This document shows, piece after piece, positions 1-6,192 of a stretch of DNA of 7,154 nt; position 1 is the first letter of the stretch; each line of letters starts with the position of its first letter. Source of the DNA: Myxococcales bacterium (lineage in GTDB: Bacteria > Myxococcota > Myxococcia > Myxococcales > Anaeromyxobacteraceae); the NCBI GenBank assembly GCA_021848865.1, contig JAJZTO010000140.1, positions 1-7,154 on the forward strand, in the 5' to 3' direction. Under the pieces are notes generated by a model. It was given only the letters and a program-made list of their open reading frames with translations, did no database searches and was not told the origin of the DNA. The position numbers were made by a program, and so were the translations under genes.

Positions 1-2
1 CG

Positions 3-1235
3 GCCGACTCCGACGCGGTCCACGACTCGGCGACCGAGCTCAACAACGCCGCCTTCGGCAACACCCTGGGCGTCACCGGCCGCCACGCGAACTGCCTCGA
101 CTGCCACGGCCCGCACCAGGCGAAGGCTGGCACGCACGCGGTGACCACCAACGTCGCCGGCCCCCCGCTCGAGGGGGCCTGGGGCGCGCAGCTCTCCTCC
201 AACCCGGCCTTCTGGACCGCTCCCGCCACCGGCAACTTCACCAAGAAGACCCTGGTGGCCGGCACCGACGCCGAGGCGACCCTCTGCTTCAAGTGCCACA
301 GCTCCTATTACTGGGGCACGGGGCTCCCGGTGGCGGCGCCCTCCGGCTTCACCTACACGACCGGCACCGCGACGGCGGCGTCGGGCGGCACGACCGTCAC
401 GGGCTCGGGCACGACGTGGATCGCGGGGTACGTGGGCTACGGCATCAAGAACAACGCGCTCGGCGTCTGGCACGTCATCACGGCTCGCGCCTCCAACACG
501 TCGATCACCATCAGCCCGGCGGCGACCGCGGCCTGGTCCGGCGCCTACACGATCCAGCAGCTCGAGACCGACGTGGCCCGGGAGTTCAACCCCGGCAACG
601 CCGGCAACTGGGCGGCCGCGGGAACGGCCAACCAGTGGGACAGCGGCGAAACGGCGGGTGGCTTCCACCCGATCCTGGCCACCGCGGCGGGCAACCTCGG
701 CGCCGTCAACATGGCGAACCTGGTCACCACCAACTTCGCCTGGCGGACCAGCGGCGCCCGGAACCTCATGACCTGCACCGACTGCCACGAGTCGGACGTC
801 ACCACCGACCCGAACGGCCCGCACGGCTCCGCCGCCAAGTTCATCCTCAAGGGGCCGAACACCACCTGGAACAGCTCCCTGCAGCTGGCCAGCTCGAACC
901 CGTACATGCCGGCCGGGACCTTCTGCGCGAACTGCCACTCGACGGCGTTCGCCAACGACCGCGGGCCCATGCACACCAACGGCAAGCACACGGGCACCCG
1001 CGGCACGTGCTTCAACTGCCACGCGGCCATCCCGCACGGAGGGCCTCGAATCGGAATCCTCAACCCGGGCGCCGGGACCGACACGACGGTCCTGCCCGCG
1101 ATCCCGACCTGGGATGGCGTCGCCCCCTACTGGCAGGGCGGGACCTCGAACCGGCTCTACCTCTATAGCTACCCCACCTCAGGCACCACCCAGTGGAGCC
1201 AGAGCGACTGCGGCTGCAACGGCACCGGCCACTGA
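3..1235 (+). CDS. Multiheme c-type cytochrome, 5' truncated by window edge (five CXXCH visible)
   Basis: Predicted secreted electron-transfer protein; the reading frame is open from base 3, so the true start and signal peptide lie outside the window. The in-frame GTG at 141 cannot be the start, because a heme motif (CLDCH, 93-107) lies upstream of it in the same frame. Five covalent-heme motifs are visible: CLDCH 93-107, CFKCH 285-299, CTDCH 774-788, CANCH 924-938 and CFNCH 1008-1022. Further histidines could act as distal ligands. Between the second and third motifs is a long low-Cys stretch; its 351-560 part is a Thr/Ser/Gly-rich beta-type module. The last heme is followed by an IPHGGPR segment resembling the 'CxxCHxxxPHG' tail of Geobacter/Anaeromyxobacter-type multiheme cytochromes. 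The protein ends in CGCNGTGH, a Cys pair that is not a canonical heme site. Location (periplasm or cell surface) and partner are unknown. The cytochrome assignment is firm; the exact family is not. Confidence 0.93.
   Translation, partial: ADSDAVHDSATELNNAAFGNTLGVTGRHANCLDCHGPHQAKAGTHAVTTNVAGPPLEGAWGAQLSSNPAFWTAPATGNFTKKTLVAGTDAEATLCFKCHSSYYWGTGLPVAAPSGFTYTTGTATAASGGTTVTGSGTTWIAGYVGYGIKNNALGVWHVITARASNTSITISPAATAAWSGAYTIQQLETDVAREFNPGNAGNWAAAGTANQWDSGETAGGFHPILATAAGNLGAVNMANLVTTNFAWRTSGARNLMTCTDCHESDVTTDPNGPHGSAAKFILKGPNTTWNSSLQLASSNPYMPAGTFCANCHSTAFANDRGPMHTNGKHTGTRGTCFNCHAAIPHGGPRIGILNPGAGTDTTVLPAIPTWDGVAPYWQGGTSNRLYLYSYPTSGTTQWSQSDCGCNGTGH
351..560 (+). other. Beta-rich Thr/Ser/Gly module inside the multiheme cytochrome
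   Basis: About 70 residues without cysteine are inserted between heme motifs 2 and 3. They start with a TGTATAASGGTTVTGSGTTW-type segment, continue through GYGIK and WHVITARASNTSITI, and end in AYTI. The alternation of short beta strands with 'TTVTGSGTTW' and 'V-(x)n-S-TSITI' resembles, from memory, modules seen in phage tail or fibre proteins and in some large bacterial multiheme cytochromes. It may be a surface-exposed binding or spacer domain, and it is rich in Thr/Ser that could be O-glycosylated. The resemblance is recalled, not computed. Confidence 0.5.
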
Positions 1236-1242
1236 CCGGATC

Positions 1243-1270
1243 GGGCGGCGGGCCCGTTCGGCCGCCGCCC
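1243..1270 (+). terminator. GC-rich hairpin after the multiheme cytochrome gene, probable terminator
   Basis: Seven bases after the TGA at 1233-1235 is a perfect 9-bp inverted repeat: GGGCGGCGG (1243-1251) and CCGCCGCCC (1262-1270) around a 10-nt loop. An alternative fold with one bulge extends pairing into the loop. The position fits a transcription terminator. The bases after it (CGTAGCATTC) contain no T-run, so it is not a textbook intrinsic terminator. It may instead block 3' exonucleases or act with Rho. Confidence 0.5.
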
Positions 1271-1412
1271 CGTAGCATTCGCTTCCCCGCCAGCGGGAGG
1301 GCGCGGTCGATTTCGTGAACGATCGAGGAGTCGCGCTGGCGCTTGACCGCGCGGGTCGGCGCAGGACCTGCGTGGGCCGGAGCGGAGCCAAGCCGGTGTA
1401 GGATGTCCCACC
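1271..1412. other. Short intergenic region upstream of the TMTC-like gene
   Basis: No credible gene is present. It holds an imperfect dyad, TCGAT (1307-1311) and ATCGA (1322-1326) separated by 10 nt, which could be an operator half-site pair. A TTGACC at 1343-1348 resembles a -35 box, but no matching -10 box lies at normal spacing. An AGGA (1400-1403) sits 9 nt before the GTG at 1413 and is the likely ribosome binding site. The promoter itself could not be placed. Confidence 0.35.
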
Positions 1413-3305
1413 GTGTATCCCCGCCTCCGCCGCCTCCTGTCGCGGCCCGCGCTGGTCCTGCTCCTCCCCCTGGTCCTCGCCGTCGCCGCCTACTGGCGCG
1501 TGCTCGACGGCGAGTTCCAGTTCGACGACAGCCACGTCGTCGAGCGCAACCTGGCGGTGAAGGAGCTGTCCGCCTTCGTCCGCGACCACCTCCTCGCCGA
1601 GTACCTTCACACCGGGCGGCCGGTCACCGACCTCACCTTCGGCATGAACTACGCCGTGGGGCGGCTCGTCCCGTGGAACTACCACCTCACGAACCTGGCC
1701 ATCCACCTGGCGGCGGTGCTCCTGGCCTGGGCCTTCACCCGGGCCGTGCTGCGTCTCGCCGGCGCGGCGCGCGCCGAGTGGGTGGCGGTCGCCGTGGCCG
1801 GCCTCTTCGCCCTCCACCCCATCCAGAGCGAGGCGGTGAGCTACGTGGCGCAGCGGTCCGAGTCCCTGGCCTCGGCGCTCTACCTCGCCGCGCTCCTGCT
1901 CCTGCTCGCCGCCGAGCGACGCGGTCTCGGGTGGCGCGCGCTGCCGCTCTGGACGTCGGCCTTCCTGGCCTTCGCCGTGGGGCTGGGGGCGAAGGCCATC
2001 GTCGTCACCCTGCCCGCGGCCTGGCTGCTCCTCGCCGCCGCCGTGCCGTCGCCGGAGGGCCGGGTGCGCCTCCTGGCCTGGCCCCGGCGCCTCCTGGCGC
2101 TGGTCCCCTTCGCCGGCTTCGATCTCTGGTTCGCGACGCGCACCCTGGGCGGCCTCGCGGCGAGCACCGATGCCGGCTTTCACGTCGCGGGCCTCTCGCC
2201 CTGGGGCTACCTCGTCACGCAGCTCCAGTCCGTCGCCGTCTACCTGCGGCTCCTCCTCTGGCCGTCGGGCCAGAACGTGGACTGGGACTTCCCCGCGGCG
2301 CGGAGCCTCTCCGATCCGTCGGCGCTGGCCGCGGGGGCGGGGCTGCTCCTCCTCGGGGGCGGCGCCGTCGCGCTGTGCGCGGCAGCCCGGCGCCGGACCG
2401 GGGAGGGGGCCGCTGCCGCGCGGGTCGCCGGGTTCGGCCTGCTCTGGTTCTTCACGCTGCTCTCGGTCACCTCGAGCTTCGTGCCGCTGGCCGACATCCT
2501 CGTGGAGCACCGGCTCTACCTGGCCTCCTGGGGCATCTTCCTGGCGGCGGCGGTCGCGGTCGAGCGGCTGCTCTCGCGCCTTCCGCGCGCCCGGGCCGCG
2601 CTCGCCGGGATCGCCTTGGTCGCATCGGCGTGGGTGGGCGCTGCCTACGCGCTCCATCGCCGCAACGCCGTCTGGGAGACGCGCCGGGCGCTCTGGACCG
2701 ACTGCGTCGAGAAGTCCCCGCGGAAGGCCCGCGCCTGGCTGAGCCTGGCTTACGCCGACCTCGCGGAGAACCGGCTGCGGGAGTCGGTGGCGGCGAACCG
2801 GATCGCCCTGTCGCTGGCAGGCGACGACGTGGGCGTCCAGGTGCAGATCTACCGGAACCTGGGGGCCGCGCTGGCGCTGCTCGGGCGCGCGGACGAGGCC
2901 GAGGCGGTCCTCCGCTCCGCCGTCGATGCGGGCCACTGGGACGCCGACCTCCTCAACAACCTGGCGGTGGTCCTCATCGAGCAGGGGCGCCTGGAGGAGG
3001 CGGCGGGCTTCGCGCGCCGCGCCACCACCATCTCCCCGGAGAAGGGGGAGGCCTGGAACACGCTCGGCGAGATCGCGCTCCGCCGGGGCGACGCCGCCGG
3101 AGCGCTCCGGCTCTTCGACCACGCCATCGCCCTGGACCCCGACGTCCCGGCCCGGGTGTTCAATCGCGGGCTGGCGCTGGCGGCGCTGGGACGCGCCAGG
3201 GAGGCCTGCGCCCTCTGGCGGACCATCCAGACGGCCGGCGACCCCGGCCTGGCGCGGAACCTGGCGCGCTCGTGGTCCGAGCGCGGCTGCGACCGGCCAC
3301 GCTGA
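1413..3305 (+). CDS. TMTC-like polytopic membrane protein with C-terminal TPRs, putative protein O-glycosyltransferase (GT-C fold)
   Basis: A 630-residue fusion of a multi-spanning membrane domain (about residues 12-425) and a cytosolic- or periplasmic-facing TPR array (about 439-625). The first membrane helix (12-31) is followed by FDD with Asp38-Asp39, the acidic pair expected in the first extracytoplasmic loop of GT-C glycosyltransferases that use polyprenyl-phosphate sugars. Further family-like motifs are RPVTDLTFGMNY with the following YHLTNLAIHL, HPIQSEAVSYVAQRSE (from His135), and EHRLYLASWG (from Glu365). These match the pattern of eukaryotic TMTC O-mannosyltransferases and their many uncharacterised bacterial homologues. 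About five TPR units are readable, near 439, 480, 514, 547 and 580, with NLGAALALLGR, NNLAVVLIEQGR and NTLGEIALRRGD cores. The GTG start is chosen because AGGA lies 9 nt upstream and it places the first helix correctly at the N terminus. It stands alone between two intergenic gaps. Sugar and acceptor are unknown. A plain TPR membrane scaffold is the alternative. Confidence 0.75.
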   Translation: MYPRLRRLLSRPALVLLLPLVLAVAAYWRVLDGEFQFDDSHVVERNLAVKELSAFVRDHLLAEYLHTGRPVTDLTFGMNYAVGRLVPWNYHLTNLAIHLAAVLLAWAFTRAVLRLAGAARAEWVAVAVAGLFALHPIQSEAVSYVAQRSESLASALYLAALLLLLAAERRGLGWRALPLWTSAFLAFAVGLGAKAIVVTLPAAWLLLAAAVPSPEGRVRLLAWPRRLLALVPFAGFDLWFATRTLGGLAASTDAGFHVAGLSPWGYLVTQLQSVAVYLRLLLWPSGQNVDWDFPAARSLSDPSALAAGAGLLLLGGGAVALCAAARRRTGEGAAAARVAGFGLLWFFTLLSVTSSFVPLADILVEHRLYLASWGIFLAAAVAVERLLSRLPRARAALAGIALVASAWVGAAYALHRRNAVWETRRALWTDCVEKSPRKARAWLSLAYADLAENRLRESVAANRIALSLAGDDVGVQVQIYRNLGAALALLGRADEAEAVLRSAVDAGHWDADLLNNLAVVLIEQGRLEEAAGFARRATTISPEKGEAWNTLGEIALRRGDAAGALRLFDHAIALDPDVPARVFNRGLALAALGRAREACALWRTIQTAGDPGLARNLARSWSERGCDRPR

Positions 3306-3486
3306 GCGTTCGTCGACCTGTCCCGTCAGAATTGCGGCATTTGCCCAAGGGACCCGCAACGCTTGCGCCAGATCAAGCTACCTACATCCATTGATTTCAG
3401 CCACTTGCGAACACGGGCGGTGGCCCCGTTCGTGCTAAGGTCTTGAAACGCCTCGCACGCACCGAAACGGCACGGAGAGTACCGAC
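3306..3486 (+). promoter_or_regulatory. Lower-GC intergenic region, likely control region of the radical SAM-cytochrome operon
   Basis: This 181-nt gap is visibly richer in A/T than its surroundings. It contains a 6-bp inverted repeat, TTGCGG (3332-3337) and CCGCAA (3354-3359), enclosing a CCCAAGGG dyad (3344-3351). This may be a weak terminator for the upstream gene or an operator. The pentamer TTGCG recurs at 3332, 3363 and 3405, with spacings of 31 and 42 nt (about 3 and 4 helical turns). A TAAGGT at 3436-3441 could be a -10 box, but no good -35 box lies 16-18 nt upstream. GGAGAG at 3474-3479, 7 nt before the ATG, is a good Shine-Dalgarno site. No gene is apparent. Confidence 0.4.
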
Positions 3487-5016
3487 ATGCCCGCACGCCG
3501 CCCTCGCGTCCTGCTCGTCACGCCGCCCTATCACTCGGGCGTGGTGGAGGCGGCCGGTGTCTGGCTCCCCTTGAGCCTGGTCTACCTCGCGGGCCACGCC
3601 CGGGCCGCCGGGGCCGAGGTGAAGATCTACGACGCGATGAGCCTCTTCCACTCCCACGAGGACATCGCCCGCGAGATCGCGAGCTTCCGGCCCGACGTGG
3701 TCGCCACCGGCGCCATCACCGCCATGGAGCCGGACTGCCGCGAGCTGCTGGCGACCGCGAAGAGGTGGAACCCCGCCACCGTCACGGTGATGGGGAACGT
3801 CCACCCCACCTTCTGCTGGGAGCAACTGCTCCGCGACGACCCGAACGTCGACCTGGTGGTCCGCGGCGAGGGGGAGCACACCATCGCGGACGTCGTCCGC
3901 GCGGTGGCGGCGGGCGGCGGCGAGACGGAGTGGGCGAAGATCGACGGCCTCAGCTACCGCCGCGGCGGGGTGCCGGTGTCGAACCGCCCGCGCGCCTTCA
4001 CGCAGGACCTGGACACCCTGGTGCCGGCCTGGGACCTGGTGGACTGGAAGCTCTACTGGTACCGGCCCAGCCCGGCGGGGAGGCTCGCCATCACCTCCTC
4101 GGCGCGCGGCTGCGGCCAGCGCTGCAGCTTCTGCTCGCAGCAGAAGTTCTGGGAGCGGACCTGGCGCGGGCGCGACCCGCTGAAGTTCGTGAAGGAGCTG
4201 GAGCACCTGCGCGACACCTACAACGTCCGCGTCGCCATGCTCTCGGACGAGACGCCGACCTCCAGCCGCCACCGCTGGGAGCGGATCCTCGACCTGCTCG
4301 TCGAGCGCCAGACCGGCGTCGAGATCCTGCTGGAGACGCGCGTCGACGACATCCTGCGCGACGAGGCCATCCTCCCGAAGTACCGGGCGGCCGGCGTCAG
4401 CCACATCTACGTGGGCGTCGAGTCCACCAGCCAGTCGACGCTGAACCTCTACCACAAGGACATCAAGGTCTCGGAGTCCAAGAAGGCCATCGAGCTCATC
4501 AACGCCCACGACATCGTCTCCGAGACCTCCTTCGTGCTGGGCACGCCGGAGGAGACGGCGGAGTCGATCCGCAAGACCGTCGAGCTGGCGAAGTGGTACG
4601 GCCCCGACATGGCCTTCTTCCTGGCCATCACCCCCTGGCCCTACGCCGACATCGTCGAGGACCAGGCCTCGGGCCTGGCGAGCCGGGTCGCCACCACCGA
4701 CTACCGCAAGTACAACCTGGTGGAGCCGGTGGTGAAGCCGGACCGGATGACCCTGGACGAGATGCAGCGCGAGCTGCACATGGCCACCGGCCGGTTCTTC
4801 CACGACAAGTTCGTGAACCTGGACAAGCTCTCCCCCTGGAAGCGCTCCTTCATGGTCCGGGTGCTGAAGCTGCTCATCGAGAACAGCTACCTGGGCAAGG
4901 AGATGCACCAGATGGCCAAGGGGGCGAAGATGCCCGACTCGGTGCGCAGGATGCTCGCCGAGATGGAGGCCGAGGGGCGCAAGGTCGAGGCCGAGCGCGC
5001 CCGGCACGTCGGGTAG
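3487..5016 (+). CDS. BchE-like cobalamin-binding radical SAM protein
   Basis: A 509-residue class B radical SAM protein. The N-terminal B12-binding Rossmann domain (about 1-145) begins RVLLVTPPYHSGVVEAAG. It carries YDAMS (Asp49) where many B12 proteins have DxHxxG, so no axial His is evident, and ends near VVRGEGEHT (126-). The radical SAM core has the 4Fe-4S motif CGQRCSFC with Cys209, Cys213 and Cys216 (CX3CX2C), followed by SQQKFW. Later come LSDETPT, VGVES (309-313), LGTPEET (351-357) and ITPWP. These blocks follow the order and wording I recall for BchE, the anaerobic Mg-protoporphyrin IX monomethyl ester cyclase, including HSG, RGEGE, CSFCSQxKFW, TPWP and KYNxVxPxxKPD. No other chlorophyll gene is visible, so I do not assign bchE; the substrate is unknown. 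The ATG is supported by GGAGAG 7 nt upstream. A tetraheme lipoprotein gene starts 2 nt after its stop. Cytosolic. Confidence 0.9.
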   Translation: MPARRPRVLLVTPPYHSGVVEAAGVWLPLSLVYLAGHARAAGAEVKIYDAMSLFHSHEDIAREIASFRPDVVATGAITAMEPDCRELLATAKRWNPATVTVMGNVHPTFCWEQLLRDDPNVDLVVRGEGEHTIADVVRAVAAGGGETEWAKIDGLSYRRGGVPVSNRPRAFTQDLDTLVPAWDLVDWKLYWYRPSPAGRLAITSSARGCGQRCSFCSQQKFWERTWRGRDPLKFVKELEHLRDTYNVRVAMLSDETPTSSRHRWERILDLLVERQTGVEILLETRVDDILRDEAILPKYRAAGVSHIYVGVESTSQSTLNLYHKDIKVSESKKAIELINAHDIVSETSFVLGTPEETAESIRKTVELAKWYGPDMAFFLAITPWPYADIVEDQASGLASRVATTDYRKYNLVEPVVKPDRMTLDEMQRELHMATGRFFHDKFVNLDKLSPWKRSFMVRVLKLLIENSYLGKEMHQMAKGAKMPDSVRRMLAEMEAEGRKVEAERARHVG

Positions 5017-5018
5017 CC

Positions 5019-5441
5019 TTGCCGGCGGCCAGGGGCATCTTCGCGGTCGCGGCGCTGGCCCTCGCGGCTTGCGCCGGGGCGCCCCGGCGGGTGGACTTCG
5101 CCTTGGTGCCGCCGGGCGAGGTCGCGTCGCTCCGGAGCGTCCACGACGGGCGCGGCGGGAACCCGCTCTGCCAGGGGTGCCACCTGCGGGGCGAGCCGGC
5201 CCCGGCGCTGCTGCGCGGCGATCCCATCGCGCTGTGCACCGGCTGCCACCGGCAGTCGCACGCGGGGAACCACCCGGTGGGCGTGCCCGTCCGGGGGCCG
5301 ACCGGGGGGCTGCCGCTCTGGAAGGGCACCATCACCTGCGTCTCCTGCCACGACCCGCACGCCATCCGGGTGGGGAAGGGCTTCCACGGCGAGCCGGGCG
5401 AGTCCTGCCTGAAGTGCCACCAGAAGCACGGGAAGGCGTAG
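5019..5441 (+). CDS. Tetraheme c-type cytochrome lipoprotein (TTG start)
   Basis: A 140-residue secreted electron carrier. The frame has no ATG or GTG near its beginning. The TTG at 5019 gives a short, convincing lipoprotein signal: a basic residue at position 5, a hydrophobic core FAVAALALAAC, and lipobox LAAC with the lipidated Cys at 18. The mature protein is therefore probably membrane-anchored on the periplasmic or outer-membrane side. Four heme motifs follow: CQGCH (residues 51-55), CTGCH (73-77), CVSCH (107-111, in the CVSCHDPH form typical of doubled-CXXCH proteins) and CLKCH (130-134). Extra histidines such as those in RQSHAGNHP can serve as distal ligands. The start lies 2 nt after the radical SAM stop with no clear Shine-Dalgarno site of its own, so translational coupling is likely. 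A GT2 gene follows 31 nt downstream. The redox partner is unknown; the coupled radical SAM protein or a respiratory chain are options. Confidence 0.88.
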   Translation: MPAARGIFAVAALALAACAGAPRRVDFALVPPGEVASLRSVHDGRGGNPLCQGCHLRGEPAPALLRGDPIALCTGCHRQSHAGNHPVGVPVRGPTGGLPLWKGTITCVSCHDPHAIRVGKGFHGEPGESCLKCHQKHGKA

Positions 5442-5451
5442 CCGGGGTACC

Positions 5452-5472
5452 ATCCGGGCCAGGATCCGGCCC
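5452..5472 (+). promoter_or_regulatory. Ribosome binding site within a short repeat/hairpin before the GT2 start
   Basis: The Shine-Dalgarno-like AGGA (5461-5464) lies 8 nt before the ATG at 5473. It sits in the loop between GGGCC (5456-5460) and GGCCC (5468-5472). The same stretch can be read as a near-perfect direct repeat, ATCCGGGCC (5452-5460) and ATCCGGCCC (5464-5472). A 5-bp GC stem next to the start codon could modulate translation, although an exposed loop would leave AGGA accessible. Confidence 0.4.
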
Positions 5473-6189
5473 ATGCGCCTCCTCGCCATCGTCCCCGCCT
5501 TCAACGAGGCTCCGAGCCTCCCGGGCGTCGTGGCCGCCGTGCGTGCCGCCGCGCCAGGCTGCGACGTGTGCGTGGTGGACGACGGCTCGACCGACGGCAC
5601 CGCCGCCGTCGCCGCGGGCCTGGGCGCCGTGGTGCTGCGCTGCCCGCTGAACCTGGGGATCGGCGGCGCGGTGCAGACTGGGTACCTCTGGGCCCGGGCG
5701 CGGCGGTACGACGCCGCGGTGCAGATCGACGGCGACGGCCAGCACGACCCGGCCTTCCTGCCGGCGCTGCTGGCGCCGATCCTCGCCGGGGAGGCCGACG
5801 TGGCCATCGGCTCCCGTTTCCTGGGCGAGGGCGGCTACCGGTCCACCTTCCTCCGCCGCGCCGGTATCCGCTACCTCTCGGGCTTCCTGCGGCTGCGCTG
5901 CGGCGTTCGCGTCACCGACCCGACCTCGGGCTTCCGCGCCGCCGGCCCCCGGGCCATCGCGCTGTACGCCGACTGCTACCCGCCCGACTACCCGGAGCCG
6001 GAGGCCATCCCGCTGGCCCACCGCGCCCGCCTGCGCGTCGTCGAGGTCCCGGTCCGGATGGCCGAGCGGCGACACGGGCGGAGCACCATCAGCCCCTGGC
6101 GCAGCCTCTACTACCTCGTGAAGGTCTCGCTCGCCCTGCTCCTGCTCCCGGGCGGGCGGCTGGTCCGGGGCGCCGCCCCCAAGGAGTGA
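5473..6189 (+). CDS. Family 2 glycosyltransferase, DPM1/polyprenyl-phosphate-sugar synthase type
   Basis: A 238-residue GT-A fold enzyme. The start reads LLAIVPAFNEAPSLPGVV, the nucleotide-sugar binding strand of GT2 proteins. VVDDGSTDGT (34-43) is the second nucleotide-binding loop, and QIDGDGQHDP (84-93) holds the DXD-like metal/sugar-nucleotide motif (Asp86 and Asp88). TDPTSGFRA (148-156) is the acceptor-side motif common in DPM1-like enzymes. The C terminus (RHGRSTISPWRSLYYLVKVSLALLLL) has a basic stretch and one short hydrophobic segment for membrane association. Family members usually transfer a sugar from a GDP- or UDP-sugar to polyprenyl phosphate, at the cytoplasmic membrane face, but sugar identity cannot be read from the sequence. 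The ATG is supported by AGGA 8 nt upstream. It is followed 3 nt later by a DUF2304 gene, a pairing commonly seen in glycan loci, and is probably cotranscribed with the two upstream genes. Confidence 0.87.
   Translation: MRLLAIVPAFNEAPSLPGVVAAVRAAAPGCDVCVVDDGSTDGTAAVAAGLGAVVLRCPLNLGIGGAVQTGYLWARARRYDAAVQIDGDGQHDPAFLPALLAPILAGEADVAIGSRFLGEGGYRSTFLRRAGIRYLSGFLRLRCGVRVTDPTSGFRAAGPRAIALYADCYPPDYPEPEAIPLAHRARLRVVEVPVRMAERRHGRSTISPWRSLYYLVKVSLALLLLPGGRLVRGAAPKE
6181..6186 (+). promoter_or_regulatory. Ribosome binding site of the DUF2304 gene
   Basis: AAGGAG lies 6 nt before the GTG at 6193 and within the last codons of the preceding glycosyltransferase gene. It is the strongest Shine-Dalgarno match in the operon and fixes the GTG start. 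Confidence 0.75.
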
Positions 6190-6192
6190 CCC

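Noticed and set aside
141..143. GTG as start of the multiheme cytochrome
   Set aside because: The frame is open further upstream and contains a CLDCH heme motif at 93-107.
1343..1404. TTGACC (1343-1348) and TAGGAT (1399-1404) as a promoter pair
   Set aside because: The spacer is 50 nt, far from the 16-18 nt needed; TAGGAT also overlaps the ribosome binding site.
1179..3359. 726-codon open frame on the minus strand opposite the TMTC-like gene
   Set aside because: The product is Arg/Gly/Pro/Glu-rich low-complexity sequence with no domain, as expected for the antisense of a high-GC gene. The plus-strand frame has clear membrane helices and TPRs.
1343..3394. 683-codon plus-strand frame overlapping the TMTC-like gene
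   Set aside because: Arg/Pro/Gly/Ala-rich out-of-frame translation caused by GC-rich third positions.
3405..3441. TTGCGA and TAAGGT as -35/-10 boxes
   Set aside because: The 25-nt spacer is too long for a sigma-70 type promoter.
3397..5007. 536-codon minus-strand frame opposite the radical SAM gene
   Set aside because: Antisense shadow, rich in Leu/Val/Arg/Gly/His with no motifs; the plus strand encodes a clear radical SAM protein.
3487..5016. Assigning bchE as the gene name
   Set aside because: Motifs are BchE-like, but no other chlorophyll gene is visible and many non-phototrophs carry related proteins of unknown substrate.
3765..5018. Upstream extension of the tetraheme cytochrome frame into the radical SAM gene
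   Set aside because: This part of the frame reads as low-complexity Arg/Gly/Pro sequence. The lipoprotein signal begins at TTG 5019, so only 5019-5441 is real.
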